The notes: a model not told the origin generated them from the sequence alone. 64,000 bases of DNA from Comamonas thiooxydans (GCF_002157685.2 NZ_AP026738.1:4464001-4528000); one strand, 5' to 3'; counted from the stretch's first letter, positions 31,237 to 41,269 are shown. Numbers and translations are program-made.

Positions 31237-31623
31237 TTCCCTCTCCCTCGATGCTTTGAGCGCGCATCGTATTGGGATATCCCCATTCGCCCGCTACAAG
31301 CTTGTGGACAATACCCACCACTCAACGGGATAAGCGTATCAAGCCATTGTTCTGCAAAGATTTTTCAATGCCCGCTTAATTTTTAAGCAAATCACGCTAT
31401 ACGGCTCTTAAAGCCTGCAAACTCCGCATTTCATAGCAGCTCACGTCCACCCAAATTGGGCCGTAGCCCAGTTTTCCCCACTAAATCACTACAAGCTTGT
31501 GGACAAACCGGAGCAAGCACTTGAATAAGCGACCTAACTCCTTGTCACATTAGGAAAAACGGGGGTCTGATTATTTTTTAATCAGCACCCCGTTTATGCA
31601 CTAAAACTCAGCAACTCAGCGAC
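31237..31623. other. Intergenic region with an 18-bp direct repeat
   Basis: No gene is visible in these 387 bp. CTACAAGCTTGTGGACAA occurs at 31294-31311 and again at 31489-31506. It contains the palindrome ACAAGCTTGT and the DnaA-box-like TTGTCCACA (on the minus strand). An A/T-rich stretch lies between the copies, and a T-rich run (31560-31580) precedes the end of tenA. Confidence 0.55.
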
Positions 31624-32295
31624 TCAGCGCAGCGGCCCTTGCCAATCTCCCCGGCGGTAGGCACTGTCCCAGAACATCCATTCCAGCCGGGCCGCATCCT
31701 TATAGGCGGCATGCATGGCTGCGCGCGTGGCCTCGGTGGCCTCCTCGGCCAGGCGATCCACCGTGGCGCAAACGCCGCGCACCGCCGCATGAAACTCCTC
31801 GCTGGCATAGGTGTCCACCCAGGCCTGATACGGATTGTCCTTGGCCGAGCGCGCGTGAATGTCGCGCCCCACCTCGGCATAAATCCAGAAGCAGGGCAGC
31901 AGCGCGGCCACGGCCACCGGGTAAGCGGTGCTCCATGCCGTGGCCAGCAGATAGCTGGTGTAGTGATGACAGGCCGGCGTCAGCGGCGTAGCCGCGAACT
32001 GCTCGGGCGTGATGCCGAAGTCGCGCATGAAGCCCCCATGCAGGGCACGCTCCACCACCACGGCCTCATTGGCGGCATTGGCAAACTGCACCACGCCTTC
32101 GGCGTTATCGGATTTGGCCGCCGTCACGGCCAGCGCGCGACCATAGGCGACGAGGTAATGCGCATCCTGAATCATGTAGTGGCAAAAGCGCTCCCGACTC
32201 AACGTGCCGGCCGCCAGCTCCTGGTTGAAGGGCAGCTCCAGGGTGCTCTGAAACAGCGCCTGGTTGGCATTCCACAGGCTTTGGCTGAAAGACAT
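31624..32295 (-). CDS. tenA: TenA-family thiaminase II / aminopyrimidine aminohydrolase
   Basis: A 223-residue all-helical enzyme. It releases hydroxymethylpyrimidine from degraded or intact thiamine for vitamin B1 salvage. Features: FCHYMIQDAHYLVAYGRALA, CHHYTSYLLATAWSTAYPVA, ALLPCFWIYAEVG with the active-site Cys, and YASEEFHAAV with the catalytic Glu. ATG 32295 has GGAG nine bases upstream and is preferred to the GTG at 32310. It stands alone. No TPP riboswitch was found upstream, so regulation is unclear. Confidence 0.9.
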   Translation of the reverse strand: MSFSQSLWNANQALFQSTLELPFNQELAAGTLSRERFCHYMIQDAHYLVAYGRALAVTAAKSDNAEGVVQFANAANEAVVVERALHGGFMRDFGITPEQFAATPLTPACHHYTSYLLATAWSTAYPVAVAALLPCFWIYAEVGRDIHARSAKDNPYQAWVDTYASEEFHAAVRGVCATVDRLAEEATEATRAAMHAAYKDAARLEWMFWDSAYRRGDWQGPLR

Positions 32296-32543
32296 GATTC
32301 GACTCTCCACTTCAAGAATTCATAGCAGCCAGCGCTTTGCTGACTGCATTAGAGGCTGTTTTACCTGAAATAAGCCATTTGCTATTCATACCGCTGCGGC
32401 TTTGAGGTCAAAGCTGTATTGCAGCTGATGCGCTCCATTCGCCCCCCGAATTTGTCCGCCGATTCATGCAAGCGCCAAACCGATGAACAAGGCAGGGGAA
32501 ACCATAGGCACCAAAAGCCTCATTAGCCTCATTAGCCCCATTG

Positions 32544-32561
32544 ACTGACTGATCAGTCAGT
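32544..32561. promoter_or_regulatory. 18-bp operator palindrome before the Rieske gene
   Basis: ACTGACTGATCAGTCAGT is a perfect 18-bp palindrome 59 bp before the Rieske oxygenase start. Its half-site and length fit TetR-family regulators, and a TetR gene (35515-36141) lies at the end of the same cluster. It is probably the operator. Confidence 0.72.
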
Positions 32562-32620
32562 TCATAGACTTGCATCAAGGAATCACCAAAACATCACATG
32601 TATTGAAAGGAGCCTGGGGA

Positions 32621-33808
32621 ATGAATACCCATTTTGCAAACGAGCTTCACCGACGCGCCACACATGCCATGCACACCGGACTGGCCGACGCCGATACACA
32701 GGGCGGGCAGGTCGCAGTCTCCCAATACACCAGCGACGAGCAGACCACGCAGGAGTTGCGCTTGTTGCGCCAGTTTCCCCAGCCCGTGGCCGGTAGCTCA
32801 TCCATTCCCGCGCCCGGCGCCTGGCTGTCGCTGAGTCCATTCGATGTTCCGCTGCTGTTGGTCAGGCAATCCGACGGAGCCGTCCACGCTTTCTTGAATG
32901 TCTGCCGCCACCGCGGCGCACGCGTTGTGGCCGAGGGCAGCGGCACCGAAACACGAGCCTTCATCTGCCCCTACCACGCATGGACTTACCAGCCCGATGG
33001 TGGCTTGCGAGGTGTTCCCGACTCCTTCGGCTTCCCCAGCCTGAAGAAAGAGAAGTCCGGTCTCAAAAGGCTGGCCGCCGTAGAGCGAGGCGGCGTCATC
33101 TGGGTTGTGCTTGACCCCACATCACCCATCAGAGATATCGGCACACACCTGGGCCCGCTCATGGAGAACCTGGAGTCGCTGGACGGGCTCCACTCCCCCG
33201 TGTCCTATGCGCAGCGCTCGCTCGAAGTCAACGCCAACTGGAAGCTGCTGATAGATGGCATCTTTGAAGCCTATCACTTCAAGGTTGCGCACCGCCAGAC
33301 CATTGCCCACATGTTCATGAACAACCTGCAACTGGTGGACGAATTTGACCTGCACCGGCGCTTGTACCTCATCAAGTCCCGCTTTCCAAAAGAGCAACCC
33401 GAAGCAAACGGCTTCGACCCGCGCAAGTACGGCAACCTGACTTACTACTTCTTTCCCAACACGATGATCCTGGTCCAGCCCGACCACGGGCAGCTCAGCT
33501 ACCTGGAGCCGCTCAGCGCCTCCCGCACACGGATTCATGAGATCACACTGATTCCGACAGAGCCCGCCACGGACAAGGCCGCTGCGTACTGGAACGCCAA
33601 CGTGGACCTGTACCGCCGGACTCTGGCCGAAGACTACGCCCTCGCAGAGTCCATACAGGCCGGCCTGGCCTCAGGCGCCAATGACAACCTCACCTTTGGC
33701 TCTTTCGAGTACAGCGCGCCCCGCTTTCACACGCAGCTCCAACAACAGCTGGACTCACTCCAACCCAGCCCTCAGACCCATAAGCCTGTGAAGACAGCCA
33801 CTAGCTGA
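32621..33808 (+). CDS. Rieske non-haem iron oxygenase, alpha subunit type
   Basis: A 395-residue terminal oxygenase. The Rieske [2Fe-2S] cluster ligands are in CRHRGARVV and CPYHAWTY (about residues 92-115), and the mononuclear iron site is in NWKLLIDGIFEAYHFKVAH. The start is ATG 32621 after AAAGGAG; the open frame extends to 32570. No reductase or ferredoxin gene lies next to it, so electrons must come from elsewhere. It is followed by an acyl-CoA ligase and a TetR gene, which suggests catabolism of an aromatic, fatty or carnitine-like acid. The substrate is unknown. Confidence 0.92.
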   Translation: MNTHFANELHRRATHAMHTGLADADTQGGQVAVSQYTSDEQTTQELRLLRQFPQPVAGSSSIPAPGAWLSLSPFDVPLLLVRQSDGAVHAFLNVCRHRGARVVAEGSGTETRAFICPYHAWTYQPDGGLRGVPDSFGFPSLKKEKSGLKRLAAVERGGVIWVVLDPTSPIRDIGTHLGPLMENLESLDGLHSPVSYAQRSLEVNANWKLLIDGIFEAYHFKVAHRQTIAHMFMNNLQLVDEFDLHRRLYLIKSRFPKEQPEANGFDPRKYGNLTYYFFPNTMILVQPDHGQLSYLEPLSASRTRIHEITLIPTEPATDKAAAYWNANVDLYRRTLAEDYALAESIQAGLASGANDNLTFGSFEYSAPRFHTQLQQQLDSLQPSPQTHKPVKTATS

Positions 33809-33891
33809 CCCCTTCCCTGTGCATTTGCCTCTGCGTTTGATTGAGCCACGACCACCTGCTGAGACCCACACAGCATTTCAGGAGATAAGCC

Positions 33892-35454
33892 ATGAGCGCC
33901 CAGAATCTGATCGACTGCCTGATGCAGCAAGCAGAGCAATCCCCGCAAACCGCCCTGTTCACTGCCGGCCTCCGAACCGTCAGCTTTGCGGAGATGAACC
34001 GCCAGACCAACCAGTTGGCGAACGCGCTGAAATCACTGGGGGTGGGACCGCAGGACCGGGTTGCTTTGCTGAGCAAGAGCCAGATTGATTCCGCCCTGCT
34101 GATTTTTGCCTGCATGAAAATCGGTGCCGTTGGCATGCCGATCAACTGGCGCTTCAGCGTGGATGAGGTGCGCTTTGTGCTTGAAGATTCAGACGCCCAC
34201 GTGCTGATCATCGACACGGAGTTTCTGGACCGTATCGACGCTCGCAGTACTTCGTCAGGACTGCGCATCTTTACGACAGATGGTGCCGATCCCGAACACC
34301 AACGGCTGGGCTCCTGGCTCGCAGCGTTTAGCGACCAATTACCCGCTACCACCCTGGAGGCCCACCGGGCCGCGATTCACATCTATTCCTCAGGCACCAC
34401 CGGCCAGCCCAAGGGCGTGGTGCTCACCCACAAGAGCCTGCTATCTGCCTGCCAAGTCACCACCGAGGCCTGGGGCCTTGAGCCTCATTCCGTGCTGGGC
34501 CACGTAGTGCCCATCTTTCACATCGCCGGCCTGCTGATTCTGCTGTTTCCTGTGTATATGGGTTGCCGGTGCGTGGCCTTTCGAGACTTCAAGCCCGCAA
34601 GCTTTCTCGCTGCCCTGTCCAATCAGTCGATCTCGCATGTACTCCTGGTGCCTGCCATGATCAACTTCCTGCTGGCCGAGCCAGCCAATACTGACCTTGA
34701 TTTCAGCCGGCTCAAACTCATCGCTTATGGAGGCTCTCCCATCACCGAGCCCGTGCTGCAAGCAGCCATGCAACGATTTAACTGCGATTTCTCACAGATC
34801 TATGGACTGACTGAAGTTGCAGGCGTCGTCACCAACCTCACCCCCGAAGACCACCGCAAAGCTGCTGGACTACTGCGCTCGGGAGGACGCCCACTGCCGC
34901 GCACGGAACTGCGTATTGTGGATCCCGTCACCCTCACAGAGCTGGAGGACGGCCAGGTCGGTGAGGTCTGGATTCGCAGTGACCGCAATTTTCACGAGTA
35001 CTGGCAAAAGCCCGAAGCCACCCAAGAGGTCTATCCCGAAGGCCGCGACGCCCTGGGCGGCTGGTTCCGCTCGGGTGACGCCGGCTACCTGCTCAACGGC
35101 TATCTATTCCTCAGTGACCGCATCAAGGACATGATCATTTCCGGCGCCGAGAACATATACCCAGCGGAGTTGGAGAACACCTTGATGAAACACCCGGCCA
35201 TAGCGGACGGAGCCATCATCGGCGTGCCAGATCCCGTCTGGGGCGAGTCCGTCAAGGCCTGCGTCGTACTGCGCCCCGGAACCACACTCAGCGAAGACGA
35301 GTTGATCAATTTCATGCGCGAGCAAGTAGCGCACTTCAAGTGCCCGAAAAGCGTGGAGTTTCTGACAAGCCTACCGCGCACGGAATCAGGCAAGCTGCTC
35401 AAGCGCCAACTGCGCGCGCCGTACTGGGCGGGACAAGAGCGGGCCATCAACTGA
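33892..35454 (+). CDS. Acyl-CoA synthetase / AMP-dependent ligase
   Basis: A 520-residue adenylate-forming enzyme that activates a carboxylic acid to its CoA thioester. Motifs: phosphate loop IYSSGTTGQPKGVVLTHKS (about 163-181), IYGLTEVAGVV, RSGDAGYLLNGYLFLSDRIK and the C-terminal catalytic Lys in SGKLLKRQLR. It has a good RBS (AGGAG) and an 83-bp gap after the Rieske gene, so it is probably in the same operon and acts on the same substrate or its product. Confidence 0.92.
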   Translation: MSAQNLIDCLMQQAEQSPQTALFTAGLRTVSFAEMNRQTNQLANALKSLGVGPQDRVALLSKSQIDSALLIFACMKIGAVGMPINWRFSVDEVRFVLEDSDAHVLIIDTEFLDRIDARSTSSGLRIFTTDGADPEHQRLGSWLAAFSDQLPATTLEAHRAAIHIYSSGTTGQPKGVVLTHKSLLSACQVTTEAWGLEPHSVLGHVVPIFHIAGLLILLFPVYMGCRCVAFRDFKPASFLAALSNQSISHVLLVPAMINFLLAEPANTDLDFSRLKLIAYGGSPITEPVLQAAMQRFNCDFSQIYGLTEVAGVVTNLTPEDHRKAAGLLRSGGRPLPRTELRIVDPVTLTELEDGQVGEVWIRSDRNFHEYWQKPEATQEVYPEGRDALGGWFRSGDAGYLLNGYLFLSDRIKDMIISGAENIYPAELENTLMKHPAIADGAIIGVPDPVWGESVKACVVLRPGTTLSEDELINFMREQVAHFKCPKSVEFLTSLPRTESGKLLKRQLRAPYWAGQERAIN

Positions 35455-35514
35455 ACGAGCCACAGCACACGCGCCGCCTTCCGGCCTGCATCCTCCCGTT
35501 TCTATAATCACTGG

Positions 35515-36141
35515 ATGCCCTGCAAACCGCTCTCTCGTAAAGAACTGATCCTGGATCGTGCCGAACAGCATTTCGCCGACCACGGATTTCAGGGGGCATC
35601 ACTATCGGCCATCGCCCGTGACTGCCAGATTGGCAACCCCGGCCTGCTGCACCACTTTCCCAGCAAGGAAGTGCTGTACCGCACCGTGCTCGAGGCTCAG
35701 GCACACGAGCTGATGCAGCGCATGGAGCAAGGCGTCCGGTCCGAGGACCTGCTGCAACAGCGCCTGCAGGCCTTCATCTTGCTGCAGATCGAATGGATGC
35801 AGGCCCGCCCTTCGGGCTTCAAACTCATTACTCGCGAGCTGCTGGACAATTCCGAGCGCATTGAGCAGGCTCATACCCGGCCGCTAGAGACCTTTTTGTT
35901 CCAGAGTGTGGCCTTGATCGAGGAAGGTCAGTCCGCCGGATTGCTGCGTCAAGACATCGCTGCCGTTGCTTTGCTGACCATTATTCTGGGCAGCCTCAAT
36001 TACGCACAGATCGTGCGCCCAACCTTCAGCAGAGCCTTTACCGAGCCAATCCTCAAGAGCCAGAGCCACTGGATGCAGCGCATCGCTGCCGATGTACTGC
36101 TACTCATCAGGGCTTCAGGCTCCGCCTTGAAAAAGACATAA
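35515..36141 (+). CDS. TetR-family transcriptional regulator
   Basis: A 208-residue regulator: the N-terminal helix-turn-helix is LILDRAEQHFADHGFQGASL, then SAIARDCQIGNPGLLHHFPS and KEVLYRTVLEAQ. The ligand-binding domain has a long helical C-terminus. A TATAAT box lies six bases before the ATG, so the message may be leaderless. Its probable site is the 18-bp palindrome at 32544-32561. The ligand is perhaps an acyl-CoA or substrate of the upstream enzymes. Confidence 0.9.
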   Translation: MPCKPLSRKELILDRAEQHFADHGFQGASLSAIARDCQIGNPGLLHHFPSKEVLYRTVLEAQAHELMQRMEQGVRSEDLLQQRLQAFILLQIEWMQARPSGFKLITRELLDNSERIEQAHTRPLETFLFQSVALIEEGQSAGLLRQDIAAVALLTIILGSLNYAQIVRPTFSRAFTEPILKSQSHWMQRIAADVLLLIRASGSALKKT

Positions 36142-36155
36142 CGCAACCAGTTCAA

Positions 36156-37112
36156 TCACGCTGTTTTTCCACCGCGAATTTCCTGTGCGCGGCCCTGCAG
36201 CCACTGGCTGAACACCCTCAGCGCCGGCGACGGTTGTGCCTCGGCCGCCAACTCGGGCGTGACCAGGTAATAGGCGCGGTTGCCGCGCAGCGGCTGGGGG
36301 CAGGCGACGATGAGGTCGCCGCGCGCAATCTCCTGCTCGATCAGCATGGGCGGGATCAGCGCCACGCCCAGACCCTGGCTGGCAGCCACGGCCAGCATGG
36401 AAAACAGCTCGAGCCGCATGCCGTCGAGCGCGCGCGGTGCATCGATATGCATCGCGTCGAACCACTGGCGCCAGCCCTGGGGGCGCGTGCTTTGCTGCAG
36501 CAGCGGCAGGCGCGCAATCACCTCGGGGCCCACCGGCAGCCAGGCGCGGCCCGGATCGCGCTGCTGGGCCGTGGCCAGCAGTTGCGGGCTGCACACGGGC
36601 ACGACCTCTTCGTCCATCAGCCACTGCGCCTGCACGCCGGGCCAGCGTGCCACCTGCTCGGGCGTGCCCGCGTAGAGAGCGGCATCGAACACCGTGTCGG
36701 CAAACAGGAAAGGCCGGGTCTGCACATCGATATGCACAGTAATGTCTGGGTGCTGCTGTGCCAGTTGCGGCAGGCGCGGCAGCAGCCAGCGCGTGGCGAA
36801 AGTGGGCACGGCCGCCAGATTGATGGGGCCGCCCTCGCCCTGGTGACTCATCAGGTCCAGCGTGTCGCGCTCCAGCCCCTGCAGCCAGCGTCCCACCTGC
36901 TTGGCGTAATGCAGTCCCGCATCGGTGAGCAGCACGCCGTGGCGTGTGCGCTTGAACAGCGCCACGCCCACAAACTCCTCCAGCGCAATGATCTGCCGCG
37001 AAACGGCACTTTGCGTCAGCGACAACTCCTGTGCAGCCTTGGTGTAGCTGACATGGCGGGCAGCCGATTCAAAGCAGGCCAGAGCCTGGGTGGAAGGGAG
37101 AACTCTGCGCAT
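36156..37112 (-). CDS. LysR-family regulator of glutarate genes (putative)
   Basis: A 318-residue LysR protein with the GcvA-like winged helix: [40 protein letters not shown] and [19 protein letters not shown]. The effector domain follows. It ends 14 bp before, and convergent to, the TetR gene. It is divergent from glutaryl-CoA dehydrogenase, and a GcvA-type regulator is a usual neighbour of gcdH in beta-proteobacteria, so it probably controls the glutarate genes. Confidence 0.92.
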   Translation of the reverse strand: MRRVLPSTQALACFESAARHVSYTKAAQELSLTQSAVSRQIIALEEFVGVALFKRTRHGVLLTDAGLHYAKQVGRWLQGLERDTLDLMSHQGEGGPINLAAVPTFATRWLLPRLPQLAQQHPDITVHIDVQTRPFLFADTVFDAALYAGTPEQVARWPGVQAQWLMDEEVVPVCSPQLLATAQQRDPGRAWLPVGPEVIARLPLLQQSTRPQGWRQWFDAMHIDAPRALDGMRLELFSMLAVAASQGLGVALIPPMLIEQEIARGDLIVACPQPLRGNRAYYLVTPELAAEAQPSPALRVFSQWLQGRAQEIRGGKTA

Positions 37113-37309
37113 ATCTCTTGTGCTTAGAACGCATCAATCAATCTCAAAACAACGGGGAAACCCTGAATAATTCGTTTATACATGCGTTTTACTCATCCAT
37201 AGATGATTATTCATCGTTTGCCAGCCCCTGTTCTGCGAACCTAATATGTGTGCAAGCACTCAGGCGGAAATACGCCTGCAACCCGACACCTTGCATTCAG
37301 GAGATGAAC

Positions 37310-38503
37310 ATGGCCAATGGCTACCAGTGGGACGACTGCTTCCAGCTCGACCAGCAACTGACCGAAGACGAGCGCATGATCCGCGACGCAGCGCGCGAGT
37401 ACTGCCAGGACAAGCTCAAGCCTCGCGTGCAAGCCATGTTCCGCAACGAGTCCGTGGACGTCAGCATCTTCCGCGAGATGGGCGAGCTGGGCCTGCTGGG
37501 CCCCACCATCCCCACGCAATACGGTGGCGCGGGTCTGAACTATGTGAGCTACGGCCTGGTGGCGCGCGAGATCGAGCGTGTTGATTCGGGCTACCGTTCC
37601 ATGGCCTCCGTGCAGTCCTCGCTGGTGATGGTGCCCATCAACGAATTCGGCACCGAAGCGCAGAAGATGAAATACCTGCCCAAGCTGGCTTCGGGCGAGT
37701 TCATCGGCTGCTTCGGCCTGACCGAGCCCGACCACGGCTCCGACCCTGGCTCCATGGCCACACGCGCCTACAAGGTCGACGGCGGCTACCGCCTCAAGGG
37801 CAACAAGATGTGGATCACCAACAGCCCTGTGGCCGACGTGTTCGTGGTCTGGGCCAAGGAAGTCTCCGAGGACGGCACTGTGGGCCAGATCCGCGGCTTT
37901 GTGCTGGAAAAGGGCATGAAGGGCCTGTCCGCCCCCGCCATCCACGGCAAGGTGGGCCTGCGCGCTTCCATCACCGGCGAAATCGTCATGGACGATGTGT
38001 TCTGCCCCGAAGAAAACGCCTTCCCCGAGGTTCGCGGCCTCAAGGGCCCATTCACCTGCCTGAACAGCGCCCGCTTCGGCATTGCCTGGGGCGCGCTGGG
38101 TGCGGCAGAAGACTGCTGGCACACCGCCCGCCAGTACACGCTGGACCGCAAGCAGTTCGGTCGCCCCCTGGCTGCCAACCAGCTGATCCAGAAGAAGCTG
38201 GCCGATATGCAGACCGAAATCACGCTGGGCCTGCAGGCCGCGCTGCGCGTGGGCCGCATGAAGGACGAGCACCAGAACGTGATCGAGATCACCTCTCTGG
38301 TCAAGCGCAACAACTGCGGCAAGTCGCTGGACATCGCCCGCATGGCGCGCGACATGCTGGGCGGCAACGGCATCAGCGACGAGTTCGGTGTGGCTCGCCA
38401 CCTGGTGAACCTGGAAGTGGTGAACACCTACGAAGGCACGCACGATGTGCATGCGCTGATTCTGGGTCGCGCCCAGACCGGTATCGCGGCGTTTGCGAAC
38501 TGA
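37310..38503 (+). CDS. gcdH: Glutaryl-CoA dehydrogenase
   Basis: An FAD enzyme that oxidises and decarboxylates glutaryl-CoA to crotonyl-CoA in lysine, tryptophan and glutarate breakdown. The 397-residue protein has [19 protein letters not shown] and [18 protein letters not shown] (acyl-CoA and FAD binding), the catalytic base Glu in [16 protein letters not shown] (about residue 375), and full acyl-CoA dehydrogenase length. ATG 37310 is chosen because CAGGAG lies 6 nt upstream; the longer frame to 37118 is not supported. It heads the glutarate gene set with a CoA-transferase and a Bug protein. Confidence 0.95.
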   Translation: MANGYQWDDCFQLDQQLTEDERMIRDAAREYCQDKLKPRVQAMFRNESVDVSIFREMGELGLLGPTIPTQYGGAGLNYVSYGLVAREIERVDSGYRSMASVQSSLVMVPINEFGTEAQKMKYLPKLASGEFIGCFGLTEPDHGSDPGSMATRAYKVDGGYRLKGNKMWITNSPVADVFVVWAKEVSEDGTVGQIRGFVLEKGMKGLSAPAIHGKVGLRASITGEIVMDDVFCPEENAFPEVRGLKGPFTCLNSARFGIAWGALGAAEDCWHTARQYTLDRKQFGRPLAANQLIQKKLADMQTEITLGLQAALRVGRMKDEHQNVIEITSLVKRNNCGKSLDIARMARDMLGGNGISDEFGVARHLVNLEVVNTYEGTHDVHALILGRAQTGIAAFAN

Positions 38504-38504
38504 T

Positions 38505-38640
38505 AGCACCCCCAGAGCGGCTGCGCCTAGGCGGCCCCGCCGCTTCCCCCTCTCTGGCGCTTCGCGCCGGAGGGGGACGGCAACCTCGCTGCGGGGCGGC
38601 GGGGCCACCCAGGCCCTTGCTTGTTGCCCTGGCCTCGGGA
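38505..38640. repeat. REP-like intergenic palindromic element, copy 1
   Basis: A G/C-rich compound palindrome with TTCCCCCTCTCTGGCGC, TTCGCGCCGGAGGGGG and GCTGCGGGGCGGC motifs. Two further members of the family are found at 49938-50010 and (inverted) at 62072-62127. All are intergenic. Confidence 0.7.
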
Positions 38641-38804
38641 TGATGGCAAAGATTGCTGTCACCGACACCTTCTGCTCACTATCTATTAACGAGCTAGTAC
38701 CGTTTGATTTGTCTGGGTTTTGAATAGTTTTCAGCTCAGAACCCAGACAAATAAAGCGCAAGCAGCTATTTATTTCATTGTTTCGCTTTACGGAATCATC
38801 CGAC

Positions 38805-40067
38805 ATGAACGCAAGCTCCACCACTCCCATGGGCGCACTGGCAGGCATCAAGGTGCTGGATCTTTCCCGCGTGCTGGCGGGCCCCTGGGCCACTCAGATG
38901 CTGGCCGATCTGGGGGCCGACGTGGTCAAGGTGGAGCGCCCGGTTGCCGGCGACGACACACGCCACTGGGGGCCTCCGTTCCTCAGGGACGATGCGGGCA
39001 ACGACACGCGCGAGGCCAGCTACTTCACGGCCTGCAACCGCAACAAGCGCAGCCTCACTGTGGACATGGCACACCCCGAGGGCCGGGCCCTGCTGCAGCG
39101 CATGGCGCAAGAGGCCGATGTGGTGGTGGAGAACTTCAAGACCGGAGGGCTCGCGCAATACGGCCTGGACTATGACAGTCTCAAGGCGCTGAACCCGCGC
39201 CTGGTTTACTGCTCCATCACGGGTTTCGGCCAGGATGGCCCTTATGCCGAGCGCGCCGGCTATGACCTCATGGTGCAGGCCATGTGCGGCCTGATGAGCA
39301 TCACCGGCCATGCGGATGGCGAACCCGGCGGAGGTCCGCTCAAGGTCGGCGTGGCCGTGATCGACGTGTTCACGGGGCTGTATGCCAGCAATGCCATCCT
39401 GGCTGCACTCAACGCCCGCGACAATGCGAGAAACGGCACCGGCCAGGGCCAGTACATCGATATGGCGCTACTGGATGTGGGCATGGCCGTGCTGGCCAAC
39501 CAGGCTGCAGGTTTTCTGGCCACCGGCCAGGCGCCGGGCCGCGCCGGCAATACCCACCCCAGCCTCGCTCCCTATCAGGACTTTCCGACATTGGACGGCA
39601 ATGTGCTGCTGGCCATCGGCAATGACGGTCAGTTCGCGCGCTTTTGCGCAGCCATCGGCCAGGACGGCTGGGCTCTGGATGCACGCTTTGCCACCAATAC
39701 CGCCCGTGTACAGAACCGTGCGGCACTGCTGGAGTTGATGAAGCCACAGATGCTTGAACGCAGCACGGCTGACTGGATTGCGCTGCTGGAAGACAAAGCC
39801 GTGCCATGCGGCCCCATCAACACCATTGCCCAGGCCTTTGAAGACCCTCAGGTCAAGGCACGCGGCATTCAGAAAAGTCTGCCGCGCAACGCCTGTGACG
39901 GCATTGGCCATATTGCCACCGTCGCCAACCCCATACGTCTGTCGGCCACGCCGGTGACTTACCGCAACGCCCCGCCCGCACTGGGCCAGCACACCGATGA
40001 GGTGCTGCGCGAAATCGGACTTGATGACAACGCCATTGCTGCGTTGCATGAGCAAGGAGTGGTTTGA
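38805..40067 (+). CDS. Family III CoA-transferase (CaiB/BaiF), probably glutarate CoA-transferase
   Basis: A 420-residue CoA-transferase: LAGIKVLDLSRVLAGPWATQ, MLADLGADVVKVERP with the aspartyl-CoA region, NRNKRSLTVDMAHPEG and YCSITGFGQDGPYAERAGYD are family signatures. The second domain ends in TDEVLREIGLDDNAI. Next to gcdH it would activate glutarate with succinyl-CoA (SugCT-like). ATG 38805 has no strong ribosome site, and the 300-bp gap to gcdH contains a REP-like element, so it may have its own promoter. Confidence 0.88.
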   Translation: MNASSTTPMGALAGIKVLDLSRVLAGPWATQMLADLGADVVKVERPVAGDDTRHWGPPFLRDDAGNDTREASYFTACNRNKRSLTVDMAHPEGRALLQRMAQEADVVVENFKTGGLAQYGLDYDSLKALNPRLVYCSITGFGQDGPYAERAGYDLMVQAMCGLMSITGHADGEPGGGPLKVGVAVIDVFTGLYASNAILAALNARDNARNGTGQGQYIDMALLDVGMAVLANQAAGFLATGQAPGRAGNTHPSLAPYQDFPTLDGNVLLAIGNDGQFARFCAAIGQDGWALDARFATNTARVQNRAALLELMKPQMLERSTADWIALLEDKAVPCGPINTIAQAFEDPQVKARGIQKSLPRNACDGIGHIATVANPIRLSATPVTYRNAPPALGQHTDEVLREIGLDDNAIAALHEQGVV

Positions 40068-40179
40068 GGCCTTCATGGCCAAAGCAACCTCCTGACAACA
40101 AAAGAGGGCCCAAGCCCCGAAAACCGCAGGCAATTTCACCAGAGATGCACTGCCAATCACACTTTCCAAGGAGACATTG

Positions 40180-41148
40180 ATGTTCAAGTTCACAGCCACC
40201 GTTCTGGCTGCCATGGCTTTTTGCGGCGCTGCACAGGCACAAGGAGCCTATCCCAACAAGCCCATCCGCCTGCTGGTTCCCTTTGCCGCTGGCGGCACGA
40301 CCGATCTGATCGCCCGCATCATTGCCGAGCCGCTGAGCCGCGAACTGGGCCAGTCCGTGGTGGTGGAAAACAAGGGCGGCGGCGGCGGCAGCATCGGCGC
40401 CTCCGAAACCGCCCGCGCGGCACCCGATGGCTACAACCTGGGCATTGCCACCGTCTCCACCACGGCGACCAACCCGGCCATCAACCCCAAGATTCCCTAC
40501 AACGTGGCCACCGACTTCACGCCCATCGTGAACATTGCCGCCACGCCCAACATCATTGCGGCCAACCCCAAGTTCGCCGGCAAGGACTACAAGAGCTTCC
40601 TGGCCGAGATCAAGAACCATCCCGCCAAGTACTCCTACGCTTCGCCCGGCCTGGGCTCCATCACCCACCTGATGATGGAAATGTTCAAGCTGGAAACCAA
40701 GACCGAGATGACCCACGTGCCCTACCGTGGCTCGGGCCCTGCGCTCAACGACACCGTGGCCGGTCAGGTGCCGCTGATTTTCGACAACCTGCCCTCCACT
40801 TTGCCCTTTGTGAAGGAAAAGCGTCTCACGGCCCTGGTCGTGGCAGCCCCTCAGCGCGTGGCCGCCCTGCCTGATGTGCCCACCTTCAAGGAAATCGGTC
40901 TGCCCCAGGTCAACCGCATGGCGTACTACGGCATCGTCGGCCCCAAGAACCTGCCCAAGGATGTCGTGGCCAAGATCAACGCCGCAGTGCGCAAGGCCGT
41001 GCAGGACCCCAACGTGAAGAAGCGCATCGAGGAAAGCGGCTCCATCATCATGGCCGACACCCCCGAAGCCTTTGCCAAGCAGATGGCCGAAGAGCTGGCC
41101 GTCTACAAGAACGTGGTGCAAAAGCAGAATCTGAAGATGGACGAATAA
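40180..41148 (+). CDS. Bug/TctC-family periplasmic binding protein
   Basis: A 322-residue periplasmic solute-binding protein of the tripartite tricarboxylate transporter family. MFKFTATVLAAMAFCGAAQA is the signal peptide, followed by YPNKPIRLLVPFAAGGTTDL, the Bug signature. ATG 40180 has AAGGAG nine bases upstream; the TTG at 40177 is unlikely. No TctAB membrane genes are near, as is common for Bug orphans. Glutarate or a related dicarboxylate is the probable ligand from context. Confidence 0.9.
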   Translation: MFKFTATVLAAMAFCGAAQAQGAYPNKPIRLLVPFAAGGTTDLIARIIAEPLSRELGQSVVVENKGGGGGSIGASETARAAPDGYNLGIATVSTTATNPAINPKIPYNVATDFTPIVNIAATPNIIAANPKFAGKDYKSFLAEIKNHPAKYSYASPGLGSITHLMMEMFKLETKTEMTHVPYRGSGPALNDTVAGQVPLIFDNLPSTLPFVKEKRLTALVVAAPQRVAALPDVPTFKEIGLPQVNRMAYYGIVGPKNLPKDVVAKINAAVRKAVQDPNVKKRIEESGSIIMADTPEAFAKQMAEELAVYKNVVQKQNLKMDE

Positions 41149-41165
41149 GCGTCTGCTGCACATGA

Positions 41166-41208
41166 GAAAAGTCCTCGCCGGCTCATACCGGCGAGGACTT
41201 TTTCTTTG
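41166..41208 (+). terminator. Rho-independent terminator after the Bug gene
   Basis: GTCCTCGCCGG-CTCATA-CCGGCGAGGAC followed by TTTTTC, a perfect 11-bp stem. It ends the glutarate gene set. Confidence 0.92.
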
Positions 41209-41269
41209 CCCCGCCTCATGCACAAGCCAAGTGCTCATGCATGAAACTGGTGCAATGCAAGACCGGTTC

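Noticed and set aside
37241..38893. A 550-codon open frame on the minus strand
   Set aside because: It lies opposite gcdH, is His/Val/Ala-rich with no domain, and is explained by high GC and third-position bias of the real gene.
39853..41238. Long minus-strand frame opposite the CoA-transferase and Bug genes
   Set aside because: Composition is Gly/His/Arg-rich with no recognisable domain; the plus-strand genes are clearly real.
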